A stretch of DNA of 64,000 nucleotides from Dactylonectria macrodidyma (Eukaryota; Ascomycota; Sordariomycetes; Hypocreales; Nectriaceae): positions 1,904,501 to 1,968,500 of the forward strand of contig JAGMUV010000002.1 in the NCBI GenBank assembly GCA_020744425.1, given 5' to 3'. The first letter of the stretch is position 1. Each line of letters opens with the position of its first letter. The notes below the pieces were generated by a model. It saw nothing but the letters and a program-made list of their open reading frames with translations. It was not told the DNA's origin and searched no databases. Made by a program: the position numbers and the translations under genes. Of the stretch, positions 21,346-33,219 are shown piece by piece.

Positions 21346-24300
21346 GGTGGTAAAGCAGGGGCGTCGCTGCACCGCTTGACAGGTCCGGCCTGGCCGACCC
21401 ACCCTCAACGTCGGTTGACTGCCGCCTAGATGCGCAACAGTCGGAGGCAGTGTGTGACCAGTTGCCCACTGAAAGGCGTCCAAAGAAGGCGTCCACTGAG
21501 GGCGCAGGGCTGGACTGGTTGCGCCTTGGAGGAACTGGGTCTTGCGGGCGGGCAAGTCCTGTGGGGGTACTTCGTCCTAGTGTCTCACGGGCGCTGTCTC
21601 AGACTCACCCCCCTCCACGGCGTTGCCCAAGATGGCTGATCACGATTGCGGGGTTGCAGGGATCTGCGCTGCCTCATTGCGAACGCCCTGGGGCCAGCAG
21701 ATGCTGTGCCTGTCCCACAAGACGCCAACTGGAAGCACAGCACGCACGGTGTCTTGTGGGTTCGTGTCATTTTCCTTGTTTTTCTTTCTCTTTCTTTTGT
21801 TTATTAGTCGAACATGGGAGGGTCCGTCATACCACACGTCTCTATTGACAGGATCTCGTCCCCGGCGCTCAAAAGTTTCACGCATCATGGCAGCGGAGTT
21901 GGATGGCCTTCTCATCTGCCTTGCACATTCTTCCCCGGCAGATCTGTAATTTCCCTCGACGATCGCAAGCCCTGGCCACTCACACGCAATGCTTGTTCGC
22001 GCAGGGTCAACCCCTGACTCTTTCTCCGCGAACGCGAACTCTGCAACTAGTGAGAGTGTTCAGACGGTTTCGTCTCGTTGATTCCCCCCCCCCCCCCCCT
22101 TGAACCCGAGCCTGGCCTGCCTCTTCGGCTGGCAAACGGCGCATCAGGCATGGCACACTTGGCATATAGAAGTATGGCGCATGCATTGGCTGGCGGTTAT
22201 CTCGGCGGAGGAACTTTTTTTCTGTGTCACTTTCTTGGGGACTTTTTCTTTTTTGCTGTGGCTTTTGTCTTTTCCTTAGTCTCTTGCTGTCATGGATTCC
22301 GCGTCAATCTGGTCTGGTCGGCGTCTAGATCACCCCTCAACCCTTGTCTCAACACACACTCACACACACAAACCCATAAACGAACACATACAGCCCCAGC
22401 CCTCGACAATTGCTTGATCGGGGCAAAGAGGTCAAATCATCCATCACCATCATCATCATCATAAACACGGCACCATGTTATTTTCAACAGCATATTCTGT
22501 CCTTGGCGAGGAAGGCACATATACCAATCTTGTATGAATCGCGCACTTTGTTGCGCCGGGAACATCGGATCGCATTTCGGAGGGGTAGGGAGGCATCGCA
22601 TTGCATGACATGTACCTGACATTACATGGTACATGGTCCATCTTACAATTTATTACTACACGAGATAGCCAACGCATATCAAGAAACAGACCGGTCCCCG
22701 CCACGACGGGTAGACTGGCGCTTAATTCTAGGAACTCGGGCCAATCCTCCAGTGTGTCTCGATGCCTGCGCCGGTGTGTTGGAAAGTTCAGCTGGCCTCG
22801 ATGCCACCCGAGAGCCAAGTGTCCCTTCTCTTGTGTCTGGGTGCATCACCAGCCGTCTCATTTCGGCCCCTGTCACCCTGTCACCCTGTCACATTGGTCT
22901 CAACGCCACCAGACGCCAACTGCCGTTCGCTGGCAAGCCTTCAACCCATGTAGCCGGTTTCGACTCGCTGCCGCAACCCGCGTCTCCATCTCCATTTCCA
23001 TCTCCGCGGGGCCCCAGATTTTCCCAGATTTCCCCAGACTAAAAGACGCGGGAGACACAGGCTAGGCCGCATAACATGGAGATCCGCGGCGGGGGGCAAG
23101 GGAGGGGGGTCGAAATTGTATGTAATTTAGCTAGTAATTGTTAGACCATTTGCGCAAAAGTAGAGGCATGGTACTGATTACTGCAATAGTTGATGTGATG
23201 GCTACTGTGATACTTGCTTTTGATACCTGGCGTGGTACAGCGCAGTGGAACGCACTCGAGCAGGAACGCGGGGTGGACGAGGCGTCATGTGAGCTGTCAC
23301 GCTACCACCCACTCTCCTCCCACCTCCTCCCACCTCGTCACTCCTTATCCCACCTCCTCGCTCCTTATCCCTCCCTCGTCCTCCCTCTTTTTTTTTTTCA
23401 GCGCCAGCAAGATGAGTCTCTAGCATATCGGCTGACCTGAGACGAGGGCAGCCGACCCGTGGGGGTTAAACAAAAAGAAAACGTCGGCGGCCGGGTGTGT
23501 GTGGCTCTGCGCGCCTGCTGTTCTCGTGAGAACTAGAGATGCATCCTGTATGGCTGCTGTCTTGTCCTTTTTCATGTTGGGCCCAAAGAAGGGGGGGCTT
23601 GGGTGAGTGAGTGCATGAGAGGATGACGAGCAGCAGGCGATACCACGTGTATGCAACGCCTTGGAGTGATACTCTGGAGAGTCGAGGCTCTCGCCCTTCG
23701 TCTGCTGGCTTAGGCTATTATGACCTCATTTGGTCTCGTGCTGTGTTCCAAATGAGCCATGAGCCACGCATCCTGCACCGCGAATATTACTCCATATGGG
23801 GTATACGAGATGGTGGTTCCCGTCGTGTGTGTCTTCCAGCTGTGATGCTTACTCTTATTACTCTTTTCACTCACTTTCTTCCATTCTCCCTGTCTCCCTC
23901 GCAACATCAGAGTGGGGGACCCTTTTGGCCTTTCTCCAACTAAGTCACATTGGTCACGCGGATAGGGAGAATCTGGTTCGAGATTTTTGGTGTCAACATT
24001 CCCCCAAGCGAGTCATTAGCCAAATTCGCAGAGAGAACTTGTTGACCGACTTTATGACGCTGGCCCCGAAGCCAGATCGATATCTAGGGAGTTGCAACAG
24101 TACCTATGCAATATGTCGAATGACAGACTTCTTCTCACAACTTGGCTGGCGCCGATTTGACAAAGATGCACTAGACCTGGATTTACAGTCCTTAGCCTTG
24201 CCTGCCTACTCGCTTCATTTGCGGATGCAGGGATTGGGTATGAGACTGGTCAGGGTCCGAGTTTCGGGGCAATGCGGATAGATATCGATTCGTTGATCTT

Positions 24301-24929
24301 GGTACAGTAGTTGTCTATCCATCTCGACGTGGCTGTCAAGTCATCACTTCCTTACATGACAGATGCTTTTTGTGGATGCGGTATTCCATCGATCACTTCC
24401 CCCTTCTACATGTGAAGTCCACACCCTCTTTCCCTGCTCCCGGAGCAAGAACAGGCCATGCTTGCTACACAGTTAAAAAGGTCCCTGAAGGAACCGGATA
24501 CTGCGAATTCTGGTTCTGGTAAGGGTTGTTGTACCTCTACGTCTTCTGGCTATCCCCAGGAGCACAAAGCATGCATTGAATTCAAGTCTTAATAGCCCGG
24601 ATACTTCTTTGCCAACAAGCTTTGCCATCTCTGCAACGCTTTGAACGTCAACCTTTAAACATAACCCTTTAAACGGGAAACCTTGAAGACACCAGCCCCG
24701 AGGGCCTCTCTTGAGAGTATATGAAGGGGCCCTAATTCTCAAAAGATGAGCTTTTCTACTAAATTATCCATCACTTTCAACTAATTGTTTCTGATTTTTG
24801 GAATCAGCCCATCGCCATCAGACAATTCATCAACGGTTACTCAGTTCACTTATACAAGTGACACAAACAGGAACAAACTCACACAACTCATAAGAACTCA
24901 TACAACCTCCCCCTTCCATCAAAAGCATA
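21346..24929. other. Intergenic region between the Ecl1-family gene and the secreted-protein gene
   Basis: A 3.6-kb stretch without a supported gene. It holds a 16-base C run at 22084-22099, a CA-rich patch near 22350-22380, CTCCT-rich DNA at 23310-23390 and a pair of near-identical CCTTTAAAC words around 24653-24675. Open frames are short and lack protein-like composition. Confidence 0.4.
24716..24724 (+). promoter_or_regulatory. Possible TATA element of the secreted-protein gene
   Basis: The sequence AGTATATGA lies about 210 bp upstream of the ATG at 24930 in locally AT-rich DNA and would place a transcription start near 24750-24780. It is the only TATA-like word in a suitable position. 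This is a positional inference. Confidence 0.3.
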
Positions 24930-25535
24930 ATGAAGTGGACATCAGTCGCCTCCTTCGCCCTCGTCAGCCTCCTCCAGGGCCAGTGCCACGCCCGCAGGCT
25001 CTGGTTCCATCTGCCCGACGACCTCGATGACGGCCGCTACACAATCACCTTCAAGGACGGCAAGGTCGACCAGGAACCGACACTGGAGCGATACAACCTC
25101 ACTGAGGCCGACGCCATGCTCAAGGGTAAGAAGCACCCGAGGCTCGTCCTCCCCCGCGGCGTCCCCGACCCCGAGAACAAGGTCCCGACGTACGGCGCCC
25201 GCATCCCCGTGTCCGGCAGCGGCTGCTCCTACGACGATACTCCGCTCGACCCGGACGACTACTGGGCGTCCAAGCAGAGCCTCGGCAACTTCTGCGACGA
25301 CCACTTCGCCGAGCGCGTGCGCATCGACATCGCCCTCCACGGCAGCGTCAAGGTCTGGGTCTGCGCCATCGACAAGTGGACCAGGTGCGCCCGCTGGGAG
25401 TATCGCGAGGCCGAGCACGTCTTCAACCGCACCTGCGGCGAGGACCAAGGCGCCTGGACCTCCCTTAAGAGCTGGGGCAGGGTATACGGACGTTCCCCTC
25501 GACATCTACCCATCCATTGTGAGGATTTCGTCTAA
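24930..25535 (+). CDS. Small secreted cysteine-containing protein (effector candidate)
   Basis: Intronless, 201 residues. MKWTSVASFALVSLLQGQCHA is a classical signal peptide with probable cleavage after A21. The mature protein has six cysteines (C99, C122, C145, C153, C169, C197), all in the second half, consistent with three disulfides. Two sequons (NLT, NRT) are present; no GPI signal or membrane helix is seen. The segment CAIDKWTRCARWEYREAEHV followed by GAWTSLKSWGRVYGR looks like a conserved fold core, but I do not recognise the family. Codons end almost entirely in C or G, in sharp contrast to the AT-richer flanks, so the coding region stands out. A donor-like GTATAC at about 25481 could create a spliced variant with a different C-terminus that loses C197. 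Small size, secretion and isolation suggest a host- or competitor-facing protein; this is inference. Confidence 0.75.
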   Translation: MKWTSVASFALVSLLQGQCHARRLWFHLPDDLDDGRYTITFKDGKVDQEPTLERYNLTEADAMLKGKKHPRLVLPRGVPDPENKVPTYGARIPVSGSGCSYDDTPLDPDDYWASKQSLGNFCDDHFAERVRIDIALHGSVKVWVCAIDKWTRCARWEYREAEHVFNRTCGEDQGAWTSLKSWGRVYGRSPRHLPIHCEDFV

Positions 25536-26320
25536 GAACAGTGGATCTAATTCTGAGGTGGGGATATCAGTCAGGTCCAAAGGTAGGGTGGGTGTCGAAG
25601 AGTGTCGAGCAACGCAATAGTCTAGGACTTGTTAGCTACTTCACAGATATTGCTGTTTGGTGTTGAATACATTCAAAGATTCAACTTACAACCATTGAAA
25701 AGAATACACAGTTTCCACCCATCTTCGTCCTCATCGAGCAAACTATAGCAAGTCCTACAAACTGTAGACACAGGTTTCACATTTCCCTATCATGACTGGC
25801 ATCTGTCGCCCGATAAAATACATAACACAATACATGTCAGGTCAAGGTCTCCCTTCCATCTCGTCTCATCCCATCAATCCAGTATCATCCAGTGCCATCA
25901 TCCCCGACCTCTCCGTCTCCAAACCCGAGTCGCGACCCAGCCCAGCAACCCAACATCTAACTAAGACTATTTCCTCTCCTCGAGAGAGCCATCTAAGATT
26001 GTCGTTAGTTCCACGGCATCAAGCCGTGGAATAAGGGGGGTGACCCGCCAAGAATAAACCAGAAAACAAAAATAGGTCAGCGGTGACTGGGTGATGCCAG
26101 GGTCTGGGATACTGGCTGCCGGCTGCACAATGGTGGATAATGAAGGTTGGGAAGACGGAAACAACCAAACCAGGTGAAAAAGCAGCGTCCAGTTACTCCT
26201 AAGCAGGCCCGGGGCTTTTGTATCTCGTCATGCGCAATAAATAACGGTTCCATTCCGTTCCGTTCCGTTCCATCCCGAGCATCCACGCCGAGTCCGAGTT
26301 CGAGTCTGAGTCGTAGCCGG
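25536..26320. other. Convergent 3' region between the secreted-protein gene and the P4-ATPase gene
   Basis: A 785-bp gap between two converging genes, likely holding both 3' UTRs. It includes a short CGTTC repeat at 26245-26270. No gene seen. Confidence 0.4.
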
Positions 26321-29300
26321 CTATCGACCGCCCGGCCTCGAACTCACCATTTCTCCGTATCTTCCACGGTGCTTCGTTGTGTCGTATGCTTGGAGCACAC
26401 GCGTTTGACTCTCGTCGGCCTGTGAGAAGGCATAGCCTCGTTGCTTGCGCATGCGCTGCACTTGCCGCACCTTTCGGATGGCCTTCTGGAATTGCTCCAT
26501 TCTGCATACATAGTTAGCAACATGAATCTGTCAAAGAGTGACGGCGATGAAAGCGTACCTAGGTCGGTAATCCTGAATGTTATACTTCTGGATCTCTTGG
26601 ATGTGGTGGTACGTCTGCGGGAAGTACATGCGTTTTGCAAACTTCCAGGCAATGTCTCGAAGGAGACACAGAATAGCGAGGACAAAGGTCTGCAGCCAGA
26701 AGACGGGGCTGCTATATAGTCTGGGCACCACACCGTGATACTCATTCGACACATTGGCCATAGGAGCCACGATGCCGTACACAGCAATGAACAGGTACCA
26801 GAAAGCCATGCTACCGGGGATAGCGAGCACGTGGTATTTGGTCCAGTTGTTGGTAACCAGAGCCGCCTTGCCCAACACAGTGAGCACAGTCGCAGCATAC
26901 AGTCCAGTTCCCCAAACCCAATGGCCGGCAATCCTGCCATCACCCTGGATGAGATCACCGTACCAGAATAGCTCGCCGCCAATGTAGAGAATAATGGAGT
27001 GGTATACCGCATTGGTGATCCACTGCGCAAAGACCTTGAGCTTGAAAAAGTAGTTTTGCTGTCCCATCATGTACAGCTGAGGGTAGCGATCCAACAGGCG
27101 GGCTGAAATGAATTGATCCAAGATACCAAGTGCTAGGGGAGGGAAGACTGTGAAAAAGACGTTGTAGAAAGACAGGGTCCAGGATTCGTAGATGACTTGG
27201 CCAGAGAAGACGTTTTGGAATGTGAACTACGCAATTACGGTTAGCAAGGCTGGTATTGTAGACAGAGACTATGTTCAACTTACCCAGAACTGTGTCATGT
27301 ACAGAGCAATGTTCTTGTAGAAGGAGAAGAGAATCGTCTTGCTAACACGCTGGTAGCTCCAGGCGCCGTGAACCAGCAGCAGCTTCCGAAGATACCTGAA
27401 CTGGCCAATGGCAACATCGGCACTTCGCGCAGCTTGAAGACCCTCCATGCCGCTGATACCAACACCAATGTGCGCGGCTTGAATCATAGAGACATCGTTG
27501 GCTCCGTCGCCAATAGCGAGGAGTATCGACTCCTTCTGATACTTCTTGACAAGCTTAACCACGAGTGCCTTTTGGAGGGGCGAGACACGACAACAGATGA
27601 CAGCCTTGCACATGACGGCAAGATCGAGGAAGAGCTTCTCCAAGTCCTTCTCAAGCGCGTAAGTCAACGACTTTCCATCGATAATCAAGGCCAGCGTCTC
27701 AGTTTCGATCGTGCCGTCACCTTGGGTGCGGATGGCGTCGGTCTTCTTTTGGAGGTTGTCTCGGGTAGCAGCAGCCGTTTCTTCGTTGACAATCAACAGC
27801 ATCATGTCCTCGGAAAGGAGCTTGCAACTCATACCAATGTTGATGGCAGTCTCCTGTCGATCTCCAGTCAGTACCCACACCTTTATGTTAGCCTGCTGCA
27901 AGGTGTGAATTGTCTCTGGAACACCGTCCTGGAGTCGGTCCTCGATAGCAGTGGCACCGAGAAGGAAGAAGTCGTGTTCAATGAGCTCAGCAGCCTTGTC
28001 AACCTCCTCGGCACGATTTCCACCAACAGTCATTTGAGCGGCGTCAAAGATCTTGTACCAATCCTGGAATTCCTGCTCTGGAATTTCTCGCATGGACAGA
28101 CAAAGCGTTCGCAATCCTTCGGAAGCATACTCCTCGAGGTGCTGCAAGGTGACTTCGACATGGGGGTTATCCTCGCTTAGGCGTTCCAGAATGACAGTGT
28201 CAGCGCCCTTGCAGTAACAGCGAATCTTGCCGTCGGGGCAGCGATAGATGGTAGACATTCTCTTTCGAGTCGAGTTGAATTCGCAAACGGCAAGGAGCTC
28301 GTACTCGGATTCCTGGCCGTTGGCCTCGATAATGACAGCCTTGGGCTTTCGCGCAGTAAACTTATACCCAAGCTCCGCCGCGCCTTGAACCAAAGCGCCT
28401 TCGTCAGGAGAAGCAGCTTGATACTTGATTTTACCCTTTTCGTCCATCTCGGGGATGACGGTATGGCAGATTGAGAGTAGGGTTAAGAAGTGATCGATAA
28501 CCGGCGCGCTTGGGTGGTTCTTCCTGTTGGTCTCGAGAACCTTGAAGTCAAAGATGCCAACCTCTGTCCCATCGTCTTGCATGACTGGGCGACGATCCTC
28601 TGGCACATCATCACTGTATTGGATTCCAGCAATGGAAGATTGCTTGAATTCCATCATATTGCAGGTCAGGGTTCCAGTCTTGTCCGAGAAGACGTATTCG
28701 ACCATGCCCAATTCCTCAACCAGACTGGAAGTCCGACATGTGGCGGGCGTATCAGTCCTGTCGTAGTACATGTCGAGATCATCGTTGATGAGAATGCCGT
28801 GCCAGTACTTGACCAGTTCGACGGTGACAAAGAGAGAGATGGGAACCAGGGCTGAGAACAAAACCCAGTAGGTGACCATGTCCTTGAAAAATACATTCAC
28901 GGCCTCCCCAGCACTGCTGGTGTCATCCAAACTTAGGTAAACAAGGGCTTCGCCTTCGACACGCCGTTGAATAAGATCACCGGCAGTACAAACGATGCTC
29001 AAAACCATAAGCAGGCCAATCAGCACCAGGACAAGCCAATTGAGCTGGTTCTCGACCTTTGTGCGCTTGATCGGGGCCGCCGTAGCATTTCGCATCAATT
29101 TGGTCTCGTGGCCGGTAAACACAACCACACCATACACCCAGGGAGTGTTTCGCAGGGTAGCACCTCGAAGGAGAAGTTGCTCGGGGTTTAGGGGGACTTC
29201 CTTCTCTCCTCCTCCCATTTGCATCGTCAAGGTCGCCTCGTATGTGTACAGACTGCTGTTGGGCTGTTCCGACTTGATTCGGCCGCCCAGTCTGCTCAGC

Positions 29301-30505
29301 TCGCTGGGCGACACCATGTCGGCTGTCTCGGGAACAGCCTGCTTGATCTTCAGGTTAGTCTCGCCATCCAGATTCGCTGTTTCGATATAACAGAGACCCT
29401 CAGGCTCGGAACTAGCCAAAAGAACCAGGTCGGCAGGGAATGGCTCTTCCGATGCCACCCTGACGATGTCTCCCACGGCGACACTGATCCATTGCGTTTC
29501 CGAAAATGTCGAACCTCGTAGAACCTGAGCCTTGGAAGTATTGAGGGCATTGTCGGCCTGTTTTCTCCTATAATCTTCGACCAATTCCTTTCCAGCAGAG
29601 ATGAGAAGCACCACAATGAGGGGTGCAATAGTGGTGTACGGGTTCGTGGGTGACAGATTAGGGATTTGCTGTAATGCCGCAGTGAATAAGAAGAAGACAT
29701 TGGCGAACTTTGAGAATTGTTCAAAGAGGAACTTGGGCAGGAAGGTGGCGATATTGTACTTGGCCGTAGAGATGTGGTTGTCGACGAACTTGTTGGCGGC
29801 ATTGGCGGGAGGGTTGTTGAGATAGATGAGTCTAGGGCCGAGGGTTGAGGGATCAGGTTTACTTTTGCCGAAGCCGAATTTGAAGTTGCCCATGTCAAAC
29901 CCGCTCTTCTTGGCCGTTTGTTGTGATGCCCCTCCGGTCGAGTCGCCTCTTTCGTGGCCTGGCTCAGTCAAGGGAAGATCCATCTCCGAGTAGCCTTGGC
30001 CCATTCCCAGCTTATTCTTTACCCTGCCCAGAAAGCCCCCGCCTAGGCCCAGGACACTGTTTCGATTCCTCGCATTGTTTCGGGCCTGGCCTGGGGAGGC
30101 ATCATGAGTCCTGGGGCCGCCGTGCTGGTAGTAAGAGTCGCCTTCGACATTGTAGTCGTCGTCGTCGGCATAGCGCTGGTAGTTATTCAGTTCTGACGTC
30201 TGGCTGTATTGCCTGTTGAGGTAAGGGCTGTTGCCGGTGTCGTGTCCAGCGGGCCCCAGGCCGCCTGCGGAGTGCGATGCTGGTATGTTGGAGCTGCCGC
30301 CTCCGCCGACGAAGTCATCGTAAGAGACGGAGGGGCGGCCCTGAGGGTCTTGGTCTTGGTTGTGAAATCGCATTAGGTCGTCATCGTTGAGGGTGGACCG
30401 CTGGCCATCGTTGTAGACGGGTTGGTCGTTGTCGAGATCGAGGAGCAGGTTGTCACGATTGCTGGAGGATCCCCCTTGGGGCCCTCCTGGCTGTCGTCCA
30501 GCCAT
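26321..30505 (-). CDS. drs2: Drs2-type P4-ATPase, aminophospholipid flippase
   Basis: Exons 30505-27284, 27226-26559 and 26501-26321 (introns of 57 bp each) encode 1356 residues, close to yeast Drs2 (1355). I chose MAGRQPGGPQ at 30505; an ATG at 30532 adds nine unlikely residues. The N-terminal ~230 residues are disordered. Then follow the P4 hallmarks: DGETNLK in the actuator domain (D380), PISL in transmembrane helix 4 (555-558, replacing the PEGL of cation pumps), DKTGT with phosphorylated D608, KGADTVILERL in the nucleotide domain, TGDRQETA, and GDGANDVSM at 999. Ten membrane helices are expected. The last exon is a basic cytosolic tail (RKVRQVQRMRKQRG), matching the regulatory C-terminus of Drs2. 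It translocates phosphatidylserine and phosphatidylethanolamine to the cytosolic leaflet at the trans-Golgi, probably with a Cdc50 partner not in this window. Confidence 0.95.
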
Positions 30506-33219
30506 ACTGGCGGACAATTCGAGGTCAAGCAATCAGCTCGGGGGAGGAACGGCCGGCATGCGGAATGGACGGAATAGCAGGGACGCGACGAGGAGAGATG
30601 GATGGATGGCGGGAGGAAGCGAGAGTGGCGAGGGAAGAAGTGAAGAAGTGAAGAAGCGAAGAATGAATGGATGGTCGGTGGAAGGGTCGGTGAAAATGGA
30701 AAGGTGAAGGTCGTAATCGTCGGATTCGGATCGTCGTGGGTGTCGTGCTTTGTCGCAACTGAAAAGAGAGACGAGCGCAGTGGATGGGATGGTGCGGTGG
30801 CTCCCTGGGCTCACTGGTTCTTGGTGTCGGCTGGCTGCTGGCTGAGTAGGTAGGTATGGTGGTCCAGCCGCCTCTGGAGTCGGGGTTCTAGGCTTGTTCA
30901 AAGGCTGCACAGCCTCCTTCTGGGCGTAAGCTCGATGGAAGTACTGCTGCACTGCACGCACTGCACCACCAATGCACCACTATAAGCGGCAGGTATGCTT
31001 GCGAGTCAACTTATGCGTGAGGAGATGCGCTGGGCTGTACGGGCCGCTGCACTGTTGCTGCACAGCGGTTCTGAACTGGAGGTACTCTGTTTGTAGGGGT
31101 AGCGCGGTCCCTTTGGTGCGCCGCGAGACGTATGTACGTCTAGACTCTCTCTGTAATGTGGGAGGCTCAGAGGCTGAAGGAGCAGCTCATGTGGCCAACT
31201 TGCATGCAGCGATTGGTCGGGTCCCTGAGACTGCGTGTCGAGTTTGAGCCTTGGGGGGGCCTTGTTTCTCTGGTGAGAAGGCTGGTCGTTGGTCGATACC
31301 TTAGCGCAGAGCAATGCAGCGAAGCAGAGCCACCTACTGGGTCCGAGGTACCAGAAGTGCTAGGCACATACACCCGTAAGCAAAAGTATCGCAAAAGGGA
31401 AAAGATGGAACAAGGATCCGGAAGCTACGGCGCCGAAGGAAGTGGGTTGCGTCGATGGGTGACGGGTGCGGCACGAAGTAGATAGGTGCAAAACTTCGTA
31501 TCTTCGTCTCGTCTCTTTGGGGGGGGGGGGTTCTGAAACTTGGCAGAGCCACACTCTCGTCGTTTGGTGATTTGATGGCAGGCTTGAGGCGAGTGTGAAC
31601 GTGGCAGGAGACAGACTTGGCGGGTCTGCACTTTTGAAGTGCCGGATTCGCAGCAGCCCATCGTCACTGGCCCCAGCAAGCAGCCACAATGCTAAGCTTG
31701 CTTCTTCTTCCCCCCCGAAGCCGCAGTGGGTTTTAGCGGGTGGCTGTCATACGGGTGGGTATTAAGGCACTTCCCAGGCCGCTAAAAGCCTGCTGCTGAC
31801 AGCCCCGCCCGCCCCAAAAGCGTCCTAACACGGCCCCCAGATGCCCTTTAGCAGCAACGGGCTTCTAACAGTGAGTGAATGGAAACGGAAGGCTGCCACC
31901 GCAAGTAGCCCTATCAAAGATTAAAGGTCTGAAGCCCTAGGCATCTTGCAGATCTCAACTTCTTGTCATGTCTCTCTTGCGTCTTTGGCTCCTCTTTTTG
32001 CTCCTCTTCTTGCTCCTCTTCTCGCTCCTCTTCCTCTCCATGTCTCTCCTTTTAAATAAAATAAAAAAGCCCCCTGCCCTGTGCTAGGCTGTGTGTTGCT
32101 ATTCGCGGCATCCTGCCAGAGCCACATCACCCGCCCACCCCTAGGGTCGTATTCGGCGAGGGGCACCCTGGTCGTGTATGTATCCGTTTTCTAAGTCTCG
32201 GGTATCTCCTCCCGCAAACTCATACTAAAAGGCTACCTCTCGTCTTGGTGCTCGACTGGCAAAAGGTACTTCCCCGCCAACGGGTGGGAACCTGTTGCCC
32301 CTTGAACGTCGTCATCTTCGCCGTCCCATATTAGGTACGAGGAGCAGCAACTAGCCACCATCTGCCATGCCTGGCCGGCTAGATCTACCTCGAGACCAAA
32401 CGATACTATCAAGCTCTTGTTTTCACAGGATGGATGACAAGACATCAGCATCTAATAAATTTGCTTTCACGACTTACCACCTTTGGATATAGAGTTAGCT
32501 TCGGAGAAAATTAATATTGGGGGGTTCTTCCTCCGTACATGGGAATTAGACTCTTCTCATCAGATGACGTAGGAAAAGCGATAATCAGTGGTCTTACCTG
32601 ACGCCAGACCTCATGATCGACAACGAGTGTTGCCATCTCTCCCACAATATTCTCACTGATGATTCCGCAACACTAACAAGCGGATCACAACCCGCCAGGA
32701 AATTCTGTATATCAACGCAGTGACATTGGGACGGATCGCGGCCGCACTTGGCGAGCCTTGGCATCTCGCTGCGAGCGTTCGCCGACTTACATCCCTGTTG
32801 CTCACAAGACGCTTCACAGGCAACACAGGCGACACGGGCGACACGGGCAACTCCACATCAGAATTCAAGGACCTGTATCAGCGTTATGTGCTACGAGCAA
32901 TAAGACATATATCCTTGCCGCAATAGGTAAAAACATAGACAAATAAGCTCACTATCCACTGTAAAATCTCACGTCACGCGAACGCCTCACATCAAAGTGA
33001 GAGGAGCGACATCCGATTGTGCAACACCATCGCTTACCCGCCGCCTACCCGCTTGCCTACCTACCCGCTTGCCTACCTACCCGCTTGCCTACCTACCCGC
33101 TTGCCTACCCGCTGCCAATTCTATCCGCCGATGAACTTTACGGTTTTTGATACACTTTGCTCATTGCTAGCTTTAATTTCATATTCTCATTTCTCGTACA
33201 TACTGGCGGTCCCTCCGCC
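30506..33219. other. Intergenic region upstream of the flippase gene
   Basis: A 2.7-kb stretch. About 500 bp next to 30505 are purine-rich on +, the expected leader of the minus-strand flippase gene. A 12-base G run lies at 31519-31530. Between about 31966 and 32640 on the minus strand are fragments with a coding look (see Findings). A 16-bp tandem repeat lies at 33042-33115. No confident gene. Confidence 0.4.
33042..33115. repeat. 16-bp minisatellite (CTACCTACCCGCTTGC)n
   Basis: About four tandem copies of a 16-bp unit CTACCTACCCGCTTGC with truncated copies at both ends, about 100 bp downstream of the epoxide hydrolase stop codon. The unit contains the CCTACCTA word found in other non-coding parts of the window. 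Confidence 0.85.

Noticed and set aside
24942..25505. Long minus-strand ORF opposite the secreted-protein gene
   Set aside because: It is an antisense shadow caused by GC-rich third positions of the real gene.
27275..30532. Flippase start at the ATG at 30532
   Set aside because: The nine extra residues (MLDLELSAS) precede a better start, MAGRQPGG, at 30505 and look like translated leader.
31717..31875. Imperfect inverted sequence around TTTTAGCGGG/CGCTAAAAG words, reminiscent of hAT transposon ends
   Set aside because: End-to-end pairing is poor and no 8-bp target duplication is present.
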